From Lysobacter silvisoli (lineage in GTDB: Bacteria; Pseudomonadota; Gammaproteobacteria; Xanthomonadales; Xanthomonadaceae): a DNA stretch of 64,000 nt. Positions 10,008-18,460 of the stretch are shown here, piece after piece (positions within the stretch are counted from its first letter, which is position 1; each line of letters opens with the position of its first letter). Location: NCBI RefSeq assembly GCF_003382365.1, contig NZ_QTSU01000003.1, positions 186,001 through 250,000 of the forward strand, read 5' to 3'. The notes under the pieces were generated by a model, which was not told where the DNA came from, made no database searches, and worked only from the letters and a program-made list of their open reading frames with translations. Position numbers and translations under genes: made by a program.

Positions 10008-10568
10008 TTGAAGACCGTCTACTACACCTCCTCCAGCCTCGACGGCTTCCTCGCCACCGAAAGCGACTCCCTGGACTGGCTGTTCCCACTGGGCGACATC
10101 GCCCAGACCAGCTATCCCGCCTTCATCGAAAGCGTAGGCGCGATCGCGATGGGCTCCTCGACCTACGAGTGGATCCTGCGCAACGCCGGGGCGGTGTCGG
10201 AGCAAACCGGCTCCGCTTGGCCTTACCTCCAGCCGACCTGGGTATTCACCACGCGTGAATTGCCGCGCATCGACGGCGCGCAGGTGACCTTCGCCCAAGG
10301 CGACGTGCGCGCCGCGCATCGGGACATGCAGGCCGCTGCCGACGGCAAAACGATCTGGATCATGGGCGGCGGCGATCTGGCCGGCCAGTTCCACGATGCC
10401 GGGCTGCTGGACGAAATCGTCGTCCAGATCGGCTCGGCCACGCTAGGCCGGGGCAAGCCGCTGTTCCCACGCCAGGTGCTGGGCCCGGGCCTGAGCCTGG
10501 TGTCGGTTAATCAGGTGGGCAGCGGTTTCGCCGAATTGAGCTACCGCGTATCGAAGGACGCGCGCTGA
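10008..10568 (+). CDS. Dihydrofolate reductase-like (RibD C-terminal) family protein
   Basis: 186 residues, starting with a TTG at 10008 preceded by a GGCGAGG ribosome site. No ATG fits, because MKTVYYTSSSLDGFLA is the conserved N-terminal beta strand of the family. Other landmarks are MGSSTYEW near residues 48-55, WVFTTRELP and the nucleotide-binding segment IWIMGGGDLAG near 117-127. These are the features of RibD C-terminal/DHFR-like NADPH-dependent reductases. The substrate is not predictable; no riboflavin or folate genes are adjacent. The gene is convergent with the DUF11 protein gene. Confidence 0.82.
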   Translation: MKTVYYTSSSLDGFLATESDSLDWLFPLGDIAQTSYPAFIESVGAIAMGSSTYEWILRNAGAVSEQTGSAWPYLQPTWVFTTRELPRIDGAQVTFAQGDVRAAHRDMQAAADGKTIWIMGGGDLAGQFHDAGLLDEIVVQIGSATLGRGKPLFPRQVLGPGLSLVSVNQVGSGFAELSYRVSKDAR

Positions 10569-10612
10569 GCCGATGCGCGTCCGTCTGCCCGCGGTGAGAG
10601 CGGGCGCCCCGC

Positions 10613-12838
10613 TCAGTACCCTGTCGGATCCGCCGCAAACCGTACCGGCACGGTGATCGTCGCAGTGCCGCCGTTGTTGAGGCTCACGCTGAGATTGACC
10701 GCGCTGTCGCCGGCATTGCCGCCCGAAGCCGGGCAGCTGCCGCCGGTCGCGGTGCAGGACCACGCGCCGGCCAGGGTCACCCCGGTAGGCAAACTGTCGC
10801 TGACCGTGGCGGCATTGGCCGCATCCGGCCCGCTATTGACCACGGTCAGGGTGTAGCTCGCGGTGCCGCCGGGCGTGTACGTGGTTGCGCCGTCGCTCTT
10901 GCTGATGCTCAGGTCGGCCTGGCGCAGCGCATTGACGATGGTGCAGCTGAGGTCGTCGCCGGCGGCGGGCGAGAACTCCGGCCACTGCTGCCGATTGCCC
11001 GCGTTGCTGCCGCTGCCCGAGGGCAGCACCGTGGCCGAACCGCTGTGGGCGTTGCTGCAGCTCAGCGACACGCGGTAGTCGGTCAGCGCCTGGTCGGCGC
11101 CGCCGGGCGTGGTGCGGATGGCTTCCTCGAACTGCATGGTGTTGCCGGCCGGCACGATCACCACGCCGGTGGTCGCCGTGCCAGGCAGGGTGCCGCCGCT
11201 GGTCGCGGCGCTGGCGGCCAGGATGCCGCCGGAATAGACGCGCACCGTGGCCTGGTGATTGCCGGCGAAACGCGCCTGCAATTGCTTGGACAGGCTCACC
11301 CACACCGGCGTGGGCGTGGGCCGGCAAGCGGAAGCGTCGAAGTTGGTGTTGCTGATCAAACCGCGCAGCACCGCGCGCGCGGCGTTGTGCAAGCCGCTGC
11401 CCGACGCGCTGGGCGAGGCGCAGGCGTCGTTGCCCGTGCCGCCGCCGCGGGCGATGCGCACGCGCACGTCGATCACATAGGTGTCGGTCTGCCCCGCCGC
11501 GAGGTTGCGCCATTGTCCCTGCAGCTGCCACGGCCCGCCGCCGGTCAGCGCGGCCGAGGCGCCGCCGTTGAGGGTGTAGCTGGCCGAGACCACGCTGGCA
11601 TCGGGATCGAAACCCGGCGTGTCGGTCAGGCTGTAGCTCGCGCTCACCAGGCTGGGGTTGTTCACCGCCACGGTGTAGCGGATGTCGGCCAGGTCGGCGC
11701 TGCCGGCCACGGTCACCGGCGCGGCCGCGTTCTTGGTGATGGCCAGGTTGGCGTCGTCGTCGGTGATGGTGTAGCTGCGCGTGTTCTGCGCGGCAGCGCC
11801 GCAGGTGCCGCTGGAAGCGATCAGGAACGGCGCCGGCACCGCCGTGGGCGGGGAAACGCTGAGCGTGATGGTCTCGTTCGCTTCGGGCAGAAAATCGCTG
11901 GTGATCGCGATCGGCAGCGTGATCAGGCTGCTCGCGCCGCCGTCGTAGGTGCCCGCCGGCACCGTCACGTTGAACGTCGTCGCATTGCCCGGCGTGGTGT
12001 AGTCCACCCCCAGGGTCGCGGTGCCGCCGGTCACCTGCACCTGCACCGTGATGCCGCCGGCCGGCACGGTGCCGTTGATGCGCAGCGCCGGTAGGTTGCC
12101 GCCGGTGGATTCGGGCGAGGAGCTGCTGGGCTGGTCGAACTCGACGAAGGGCCGCAGCACCAGTTGGATCGCGTCCAGGAAGTTGCCGACGGTGAGATCG
12201 CCGCCGGCGGTGCTGATGGACTCGAAACCCAGGCTGTTGGTGCCGGTGGCGCCGGCATAGCTGAAGTTGCCGGCGTAATCGACCCAGCCGTTGCCGCCGG
12301 CCACCGGCGTGCTGGCGGTGCCCTGCGACACGACCGGCGTATCGAACGTGCCGTTGCTGGTGGTGCCCACGCGGATCACGGTGGAGGACGCGCCGACCTT
12401 CATCTCGGCGATGTCGCGCACCGTGGCGCTGCTGCGGCCGCGATGGCTGAACACCCAGTCGATGCGCTCGCCGTTGATCATGCACACGTTCTGGTACATG
12501 CGCGATGTGGCCGCGGCGTTGAGCTCGGCGAACTGCCGGCCCTCGCGCGCGGGCACGCCGTTGAAACTGTTGGCCCACAGTTCCATCAGCCGGCCCGTGG
12601 TGCCGACCGAGCCGGCCGGCACGCAGGTGCCGCTGGCGGTGCCGTTGGGATGGGTGGTGGTCCAGCCGGGGATCGCGCCCTCGGGGATCAGCGCGTAGCA
12701 GGCGGTGGTGCCGTTACCCAGCACCGGCTGCTCGAAACCGATGTTGACGAAACTGCGCTGGACCTGCGCGGCGGCAGGAAACGCGAGGCAGACGGCGGCT
12801 AACGCGGTCAGGCCGCGTGCGAACGGACGTAAGACCAT
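10613..12838 (-). CDS. Secreted DUF11/Calx-beta surface protein
   Basis: 740 residues from the ATG at 12836-12838, preceded by AGGGGGAG; a start ten codons upstream is less likely. A signal peptide (GLTALAAVCLAFPAAAQ) leads into a Ser/Thr/Gly-rich beta-sandwich region. Near residues 270-350 is a Calx-beta-like motif (TATLGVDYTTPG, then PEANETITLSVSPP). The C-terminus is a DUF11 module (ADLSISKSDGATTYTPGG). DUF11 proteins are exported surface or adhesion proteins of unclear role. The protein ends within or right after a single DUF11 module without an evident anchor, so it may be shortened. A related protein lies at 15566. Confidence 0.82.
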   Translation of the reverse strand: MVLRPFARGLTALAAVCLAFPAAAQVQRSFVNIGFEQPVLGNGTTACYALIPEGAIPGWTTTHPNGTASGTCVPAGSVGTTGRLMELWANSFNGVPAREGRQFAELNAAATSRMYQNVCMINGERIDWVFSHRGRSSATVRDIAEMKVGASSTVIRVGTTSNGTFDTPVVSQGTASTPVAGGNGWVDYAGNFSYAGATGTNSLGFESISTAGGDLTVGNFLDAIQLVLRPFVEFDQPSSSSPESTGGNLPALRINGTVPAGGITVQVQVTGGTATLGVDYTTPGNATTFNVTVPAGTYDGGASSLITLPIAITSDFLPEANETITLSVSPPTAVPAPFLIASSGTCGAAAQNTRSYTITDDDANLAITKNAAAPVTVAGSADLADIRYTVAVNNPSLVSASYSLTDTPGFDPDASVVSASYTLNGGASAALTGGGPWQLQGQWRNLAAGQTDTYVIDVRVRIARGGGTGNDACASPSASGSGLHNAARAVLRGLISNTNFDASACRPTPTPVWVSLSKQLQARFAGNHQATVRVYSGGILAASAATSGGTLPGTATTGVVIVPAGNTMQFEEAIRTTPGGADQALTDYRVSLSCSNAHSGSATVLPSGSGSNAGNRQQWPEFSPAAGDDLSCTIVNALRQADLSISKSDGATTYTPGGTASYTLTVVNSGPDAANAATVSDSLPTGVTLAGAWSCTATGGSCPASGGNAGDSAVNLSVSLNNGGTATITVPVRFAADPTGY

Positions 12839-12953
12839 GGACTCCCCCTGTAGCGTGACTAGTGTCACAAAATCACGGAGGGCGTACCTGAACTGGTCTT
12901 CACATGCCGCTGTTTTTAATCACTTTTCCACAAAAACGGTGCCAGCCGTCCCG

Positions 12954-13496
12954 TCAGGGCTTGGCCGCCTTGGGCGGCTCCGGCGGTACCTCGGAGCGCG
13001 GGCGCTTGCCCGAGCCGATGATGGCCTCGGCCCGGATTTCCATTGGCGCGCCCTTGGAGAACAGCGCGGTGGTGCCCACCGCGGTCCAGGCCGGGTAATG
13101 GTCCTTGAAGAACTCGCGGTGCACCTTCAGCGCCGGCGCGGCGCGGCGGCGGAACTCCTCGTGGTCCTGGGCCACGTGGAAGCTGGTCAGTTCGACCACG
13201 TCCTCCAGGCTGGCGCCGGCGCGCTTGAGGTGCGCCTCCAACTGCTGGAAGGCCCAGCGGATCTTGGCCTCGTCGTCGGCGCCCTCGATGGCCGGGATGC
13301 CCGACACGATCACCCGGTCGCCGATGCGCACCACCGGGGTGTAGTGGAAGCCGTGATACGAGCCTTCCCAGCCGGGCGGCGCCATGTGCACGCGCGTGGC
13401 GTCGTCCCCCGTGGCGGGCGCCGTCTGCGCGAACGCAGTGGCGGAAAATGCGGCGGCCAGACCGGCCAGGACGAACGCAGCGGGCACTCGGCGCAT
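12954..13496 (-). CDS. Exported RidA-family protein
   Basis: 180 residues with an N-terminal signal peptide (FVLAGLAAAFSATAFAQ). The rest matches the Rid/YjgF fold: VIVSGIPAIEG, AFQQLEAHLKRAGASLEDVVELTSFH, then PAWTAVGTTALFSKGAPMEI near the C-terminus. Classical RidA hydrolyses reactive enamine/imine intermediates from PLP enzymes in the cytoplasm. Exported relatives like this one have no settled function. The catalytic arginine seen in RidA near the C-terminal motif appears replaced (PMEIRAEAI), so deaminase activity is uncertain. It stands between the DUF11 gene and ubiA. Confidence 0.82.
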   Translation of the reverse strand: MRRVPAAFVLAGLAAAFSATAFAQTAPATGDDATRVHMAPPGWEGSYHGFHYTPVVRIGDRVIVSGIPAIEGADDEAKIRWAFQQLEAHLKRAGASLEDVVELTSFHVAQDHEEFRRRAAPALKVHREFFKDHYPAWTAVGTTALFSKGAPMEIRAEAIIGSGKRPRSEVPPEPPKAAKP

Positions 13497-13571
13497 GACG
13501 GCGCTCCTTGCTCAGGACGGTGCCGCGATTCTAGGCACGGCCCGCCGGCCGCCCGCCCCTGCCGAAAGGCC

Positions 13572-14495
13572 TCAGCCGGCGCGCGCCGCGCCGCCCAGGG
13601 CGTAGTCCAGCGCCAGGCCGGCGAACACCGCCAGGCCCACCCAATGGTTGTGCAGGAAGGCCTTGAAGCAGGCCGCGCGCTCGCGCCGGCGCGCGATCGC
13701 GAACTGGTAGACGATCAGCAGCGCCGCCACGCCCAGGCCGGCGTAATACCAGACGCCCAGCCCGGCGCGCTGCCCCGCCAGCGCCAGCGCGGCCAGGAAC
13801 AGCGCGTACAGCACGCCCTGCGCGACCAAGTCCATCTCGCCGAACAGGATCGCGGTGGACTTGGCGCCCATCTTCAGGTCGTCCTCGCGGTCGACCATGG
13901 CGTACCAGGTGTCGTAGGCGGTGGACCACAGGATGTTGGCCGCATACAGCAGCCAGGCCACCGCCGGCACCTCGCCGCGCACCGCCGCGAACGCCATCGG
14001 GATGCCCCAGCCGAAGGCCATGCCCAGGTAGACCTGCGGCAGGTAGGTGTAGCGCTTGAGGTAGGGGTAACTGGCCGCCAGCACCACGCCCACCACGCTC
14101 ATCAGCACGGTCAGCCGGTTGGTGGTCAGCACCAGGGCGAAGGCGGCCAGCATCAGCACCGCGAACACGGCCAGCGCCTCGCGCCCGCGCACCGCGCCGG
14201 ACGCCAGCGGGCGGTCCTTGGTGCGCTCCACATGCGGGTCCAGCCAGCGGTCGGCGTAGTCGTTGATCACGCAGCCGGCCGAGCGGGTCAGCCACACCCC
14301 GGCGCTGAACACGAACAGCAGCCACAGCGACGGCACTCCGCCCGCGGCCACCCACAGGCCCCACCAGGTCGGCCACAGCAGCAGCAACCAGCCGATCGGG
14401 CGGTCGCCGCGCACCAGCTTCCAGTACAGGCGCAGGCGCGCCTGCCAGGCCGGCACCGGGGCGGGAACGGGGGATTCGTAACGCTCGTAAGTCAT
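13572..14495 (-). CDS. ubiA: 4-hydroxybenzoate octaprenyltransferase UbiA
   Basis: 307 residues, integral membrane prenyltransferase of ubiquinone synthesis that attaches the polyprenyl tail to 4-hydroxybenzoate. The two Asp-rich motifs are visible: [19 protein letters not shown] near residues 79-97, and [12 protein letters not shown] near 198-209. They bind the prenyl diphosphate through magnesium. About eight hydrophobic segments and the [19 protein letters not shown]-terminal signature support the bacterial UbiA subtype. The usual partner ubiC is not adjacent. Length is typical. Confidence 0.94.
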   Translation of the reverse strand: MTYERYESPVPAPVPAWQARLRLYWKLVRGDRPIGWLLLLWPTWWGLWVAAGGVPSLWLLFVFSAGVWLTRSAGCVINDYADRWLDPHVERTKDRPLASGAVRGREALAVFAVLMLAAFALVLTTNRLTVLMSVVGVVLAASYPYLKRYTYLPQVYLGMAFGWGIPMAFAAVRGEVPAVAWLLYAANILWSTAYDTWYAMVDREDDLKMGAKSTAILFGEMDLVAQGVLYALFLAALALAGQRAGLGVWYYAGLGVAALLIVYQFAIARRRERAACFKAFLHNHWVGLAVFAGLALDYALGGAARAG

Positions 14496-14640
14496 CGGAT
14501 CAGAGTAACAAGGCCGGCGGCGCGGACGCGGCGCCGGATCGGGCGGTTGCGCGCGGCGCCACCTTGGCCCGCGTTTGCGGCTAGAATGCCGATCCCGCGC
14601 GGCCCCGGCGAATACCGGTGCGGCACGGGATCTCAGCCAG

Positions 14641-14717
14641 GCGCCCGTAGCTCAGCCGGATAGAGTAGTGGCTTCCGAAGCCATTGGTCGGGGGTTCGAA
14701 TCCCTCCGGGCGCGCCA
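14641..14717 (+). tRNA. tRNA-Arg (anticodon CCG)
   Basis: A 77-base cloverleaf folds by eye. The acceptor GCGCCCG pairs with CGGGCGC. The D arm is GCTC/GAGT. The anticodon stem GTGGC/GCCAT carries loop TTCCGAA with anticodon CCG, reading the Arg codon CGG. The T arm has loop TTCGAAT, and the discriminator G is followed by an encoded CCA. It lies alone between ubiA and the cytochrome gene. No integrase or attachment-site duplication is seen next to it. Confidence 0.96.
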
Positions 14718-14828
14718 CTCCCTGCCTGCGGGCGTGGGAGTGGGCTTTATACTGGCGCGCGGCCGCACCCGGTGCGGCTTTGTCGATGGCTACGCGGGCC
14801 CCGGCCGGGCTTGCGCAATAGGTGGATC

Positions 14829-15344
14829 GTGCGCAATTACGACCTCGAATTCCTGAAGAAATTCTCGATGGTGATCGGCTTCCTGATGCTGGTCACCCTC
14901 GGGCTGATGATCGCCGCCTACTTCGTGCACCAGCAGCTGCCGCCGGAGCCCAATCCGCAGGCGGTCAAGCGCCAGCAGGACCGCATCGCTCCGTCCGGCG
15001 CGGTCTACGCCGGCGCCACCGGCGCCTCGGCCCAGGCCGCCGCCAAGGCCGCCGCCGCCGCCAAGGCCGCGGCCCAGGTCGCCTACGGCGGCACCCTGGA
15101 CGGCCAGGTGATCTTCGACAACCTCTGCGCGGGCTGCCACAAGTCCGGCGCCGGCGGTGCCCCGACCATGGACCAGGCCCATTGGGGCCCGCGTCTGGCC
15201 AAGGGCAAGGACACCCTGCACAAGCACGCGATCGAAGGCTTCACCGGCACCGCCGGCATCATGCCGCCCAAGGGCGGCAACCCGGCCCTGACCAACGAGC
15301 AGGTCGCCGCCACGGTCGACTGGATGCTGGGCAATCTGAAGTAA
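14829..15344 (+). CDS. Cytochrome c5 family protein
   Basis: 171 residues from a GTG at 14829, preceded by GGTGGA; a longer frame adds Arg/Trp-rich sequence that looks non-coding. An N-terminal membrane anchor (FSMVIGFLMLVTLGLMIAAYFV) is followed by an Ala/Lys-rich linker near residues 70-86. A single c-type haem domain has the CAGCHKSG attachment site and a GIMPPKGG segment supplying the axial Met, as in cytochrome c5. It probably works as a membrane-tethered periplasmic electron carrier to terminal oxidases. A Rho-independent-like hairpin follows. Confidence 0.9.
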   Translation: MRNYDLEFLKKFSMVIGFLMLVTLGLMIAAYFVHQQLPPEPNPQAVKRQQDRIAPSGAVYAGATGASAQAAAKAAAAAKAAAQVAYGGTLDGQVIFDNLCAGCHKSGAGGAPTMDQAHWGPRLAKGKDTLHKHAIEGFTGTAGIMPPKGGNPALTNEQVAATVDWMLGNLK

Positions 15345-15368
15345 GCGCTTGCCCGCTTCGTCATACGC

Positions 15369-15394
15369 ACAACGCCGCCTCCGGGCGGCGTTGT
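15369..15394 (+). terminator. Hairpin after cytochrome c5 gene
   Basis: ACAACGCCGCC pairs perfectly with GGCGGCGTTGT around a four-base TCCG loop, 25 bases after the stop codon. It is followed by CGTTTCC rather than a pure T-run, so termination is likely but not certain. Confidence 0.65.
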
Positions 15395-15565
15395 CGTTTC
15401 CGGATCCGCTTCTCATCAGCCGCTTCTCATCAGCCGCTCCGCCAGCCGATGTCTGACACGGTGCCGATGCTGCGATTCCCCAATTGACCGCCAGCCCGCC
15501 CGAAATCGGAGTCGGGCGTAGGCGTCCCGTCAGCGATGGCGGTTTACTGGGCCAAAGGGGACTCC

Positions 15566-17629
15566 ATGCATTCGTTCCGCAAGACCGCGCCGACCCGCAC
15601 ACCCGACTGCCGACACGGCGATGGCTTGAGCGAACGGCGCCCGATCAGGCCGGTGTCCGGCCTGATCGGTGCCGTCCTCTCCCTGGGCCTGTGCTTCGGC
15701 GCGCAAGCGCACGAACAGAACGGCGCGCCCAATGCGGCCGGTACCCAGGCCACCACGCCCTCGGGCGTCACCATCACCTTGTCCCAGGTCGACGGCCCCG
15801 CCAGCGCCTGTCTGGACGGCTCCAGCCCGGGCGGCACCACCTTCACCGCCAACGGCGCCGCGTTCAACGGCAACCCACCCGCCAACTACGATCCTGGCAT
15901 CAACACCGCCGCAACCAGCTTCAACCTGACCACGGCGGGCACCGCGGGCGCCTGCCAATTGGTTGCGGTCGGCGGCGAAGTGGTCAAGGGCACGGTCACG
16001 CTGAGCTTCAGTCAGCCGGTAACCAACCCGCGCCTGCATTTCGCCCGCGTGGGCGGCATCAACGGCACCGAGGCCCAGGTCACGGCCTGGACGCTGGCCA
16101 ACGGCGCCACCGGCACCACCGCCGACATGACCGCGGTGGCCGGAGCGATGACCGTGATCGACGAACCTGGCGCGGGCACGCGCGCACGCTTGCAGACCAC
16201 CAGCAACAACCCGACCACCGCCTGCGGCAATCCGGCCACCACCTCGGGTTGCGGCACGATCCGGGTCAACGGCACCTACACCGTGCTGAGCTTCAACGTG
16301 GCGCTGGCGCATCGCAGCGGTACCGGGCCGTTCAACCAGGCTGCCGACGCCTATGGCCTCATCGTCAGCATCGACGAGGACTTCGCCGACGCTCCCGCCA
16401 GCTACGGCGCCGCCAGCCACGCCTACGGCGACCTGGCCATCGGCAGCGGCGGCACCCCGGAACCGAATCCGCCCGTGGCCGGTGTGGCCGCCAACACCGG
16501 CGTCAGCGCCGACACCGCCACCACGATGTACGCCACCACCGCGGCCCTGGCGGTCACGCCGCTGGCCGGCGCCGCCGCGTCCACCGACACCGACAACGGC
16601 CTGGCCAGCCTGGCCGCCGTGGCCGGCAACGCGACCACCCACACCCTCACCGTGCCGGTCTCGGGCGCGAGCAAGGCCGGACAGCTGTGCGGCTGGATCG
16701 ACTTCAACCGCAACGGCAGCTTCGACGGCGGCGAAAGCGCCTGCGCCGCGCTGGCGGCCAATGCCGCCAGCGCCAATCTCAATTGGACCCTGCCGGCCGG
16801 CAACGCCTATGTTGCCGGCAACAGCTATTTGCGTTTGCGCGCCGTCTACGGCGCGACCGCGCCGGCCGCGACCGGCGCGGCCGACAGCGGCGAGGTCGAG
16901 GACCACCGGATCGCGCTGCAGCCGCGCCTGCGCGTCAACAAGGCGATCGTGCCGAACACCGATGGCGGCCGCTTCAACCTCAGCATCAACCCCGCGCCGG
17001 CGGCCGCTTTCACCGCCAACAACCAGGGGCATGGCGGCAGCACCGGCTTCCAGTCCATTCCACTCGGCAGCGCGGTCGCGGTCGCCGAGACCGCGGGCAC
17101 CGCCACCAACCTGGGCGCCTATCGCAGCAGCCTGAGCTGCACCAATCGCGCCGGCGCCACCGTGCTGGGACCGACCGCGGCCACCTCCGCCAACTACACC
17201 TACACCAGCGCCAGCACCAGCGGCGCGAGCAGCGACACGCCGGCCACCAGCGCCAACATCGACGACACCGAACTCACCTGCGTGTTCACCAATACCTTGA
17301 GCTCCGATCTATCGGTCACCAAGACCAACACCTTCGCGCCCGGCCAGGCCAGCGACCTGGCCAACGACACCGTGCAACGCGGTCCCACCACCTACACGCT
17401 GGTGGTCACCAACAACGGCCTGATGCCGGTCACCGGCGCGGTGGTGCGCGACACGCCGGGCGCCGGCATCGCCTGCGCTGCCGGCAACGCCGTCACGATC
17501 ACCGGCAACGGCATCCCCGGCGGCGGCCCGTATACCGTCGGCCATCTGACCGGCGCAGGTGGCATCGTGTTGGGCGCTTTGGGCAGCGGGCAAAGCGCCA
17601 CGCTGAGCTTTCAATGCACGGTGCAATGA
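15566..17629 (+). CDS. Secreted GEVED/DUF11-domain surface protein
   Basis: 687 residues starting at the ATG at 15566, which has an AAAGGGG ribosome site. A long N-terminal region precedes a signal-type hydrophobic segment (LIGAVLSLGLCFGAQA, ending near residue 50). The middle contains a GEVED-type module (CGWIDFNRNGSFDGGE near residues 373-388). The C-terminal 110 residues are a DUF11 module (SDLSVTKTNTFAPG, then TTYTLVVTNNGLMPVTGAVV). Low Lys and high Ala/Thr/Gly fit an exported beta-sandwich protein. It is related to the protein at 10613-12838. Role in adhesion is inferred from the domains. Confidence 0.82.
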   Translation: MHSFRKTAPTRTPDCRHGDGLSERRPIRPVSGLIGAVLSLGLCFGAQAHEQNGAPNAAGTQATTPSGVTITLSQVDGPASACLDGSSPGGTTFTANGAAFNGNPPANYDPGINTAATSFNLTTAGTAGACQLVAVGGEVVKGTVTLSFSQPVTNPRLHFARVGGINGTEAQVTAWTLANGATGTTADMTAVAGAMTVIDEPGAGTRARLQTTSNNPTTACGNPATTSGCGTIRVNGTYTVLSFNVALAHRSGTGPFNQAADAYGLIVSIDEDFADAPASYGAASHAYGDLAIGSGGTPEPNPPVAGVAANTGVSADTATTMYATTAALAVTPLAGAAASTDTDNGLASLAAVAGNATTHTLTVPVSGASKAGQLCGWIDFNRNGSFDGGESACAALAANAASANLNWTLPAGNAYVAGNSYLRLRAVYGATAPAATGAADSGEVEDHRIALQPRLRVNKAIVPNTDGGRFNLSINPAPAAAFTANNQGHGGSTGFQSIPLGSAVAVAETAGTATNLGAYRSSLSCTNRAGATVLGPTAATSANYTYTSASTSGASSDTPATSANIDDTELTCVFTNTLSSDLSVTKTNTFAPGQASDLANDTVQRGPTTYTLVVTNNGLMPVTGAVVRDTPGAGIACAAGNAVTITGNGIPGGGPYTVGHLTGAGGIVLGALGSGQSATLSFQCTVQ

Positions 17630-17906
17630 CGGACGCAGCCGCTGCATCGCGCCGGCTCCGACTTTCGGCTGATGGCACAAATATTCTGAGGATTTAGTAG
17701 CGATACGCCATTCGACTAGTGCCACTCAACACAAATCCACGCGCAATGTCCTGATTCGCGCGGTGAATTCGATTTGCTGATTCAAACCACCGCAATCATG
17801 GACGTTTGGAGCAGCGCGTGGATGGCATCTTCCACATCTTCGGTGGAAAGACCGGTCTTTCCGCCACCGCCGCGCGAGTACGAAGCCCCGCGCGATCGGC
17901 CTAGCG

Positions 17907-18458
17907 GTGGCGGCCGGCCGCGCAACCGCGTTGCGCGCGATGCTGTGCCTGGCCACGGCGCCGGCGATCGCGCCCGCAGCGGCGCAAACGCCTAGTCTGG
18001 TCCAGCGCAACTGCAATAACGTTTGGGGCGACGGTCTCACCGCCGACAACGGCCTGAACTTTTTCAACGTGAGCACCGCGCCCACGTCGGGCACCCCGCT
18101 GGTCACCAGCGGTTCCAACACGCGCGGCGCGGCCATGGCCATCGACGGGCGCACCGGCTACCTCTACGTGATCCAGGACGATCTGCGCATCGTCCGTTAC
18201 GACGGCCGCAGCGGCGGCGGAACCCAGGTCGTGGACATGGACGGCGCGGGCGCCAATCCGTCGGCAGGCAACCGCTATGCGCGCGCCACCATCGTCAACG
18301 GCATCCTGTTGATCATGAGCTCGGGCGCCGCCTCGTCCACCGGCATGACGGCCGGGCAAGTGACCCCGGCGCCGGGCACGTCGCGGACCAGCGCGCCGGT
18401 CACGCTGTCCGGCCCATCGATCCGGCGGATAATGCGCCACCCCTCCTCGGCACCCTGA
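17907..18458 (+). pseudogene. Broken DUF11-type surface protein gene with an inverted fragment
   Basis: A GTG-started frame of 183 codons begins with a signal peptide (MLCLATAPAIAPAAAQ). It continues as a plausible exported domain (NGLNFFNVSTAPTSG, AMAIDGRTGYLYVIQ), then turns into Arg/Pro-rich sequence after about residue 145. On the opposite strand at about 18340-18420 the translation SVTGALVRDVPGAGVTC closely parallels PVTGAVVRDTPGAGIAC in the DUF11 domain of the gene just upstream. So the 3' part appears to be a piece of a DUF11 gene in reverse orientation, and the locus is probably a rearranged remnant. It may still be annotated as a small hypothetical protein. Confidence 0.5.
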
Positions 18459-18460
18459 CG

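Noticed and set aside
14641-14717. tRNA-Arg as an attachment site for a genomic island
   Set aside because: No integrase and no repeated tRNA 3' end were seen nearby; flanking genes are core genes.
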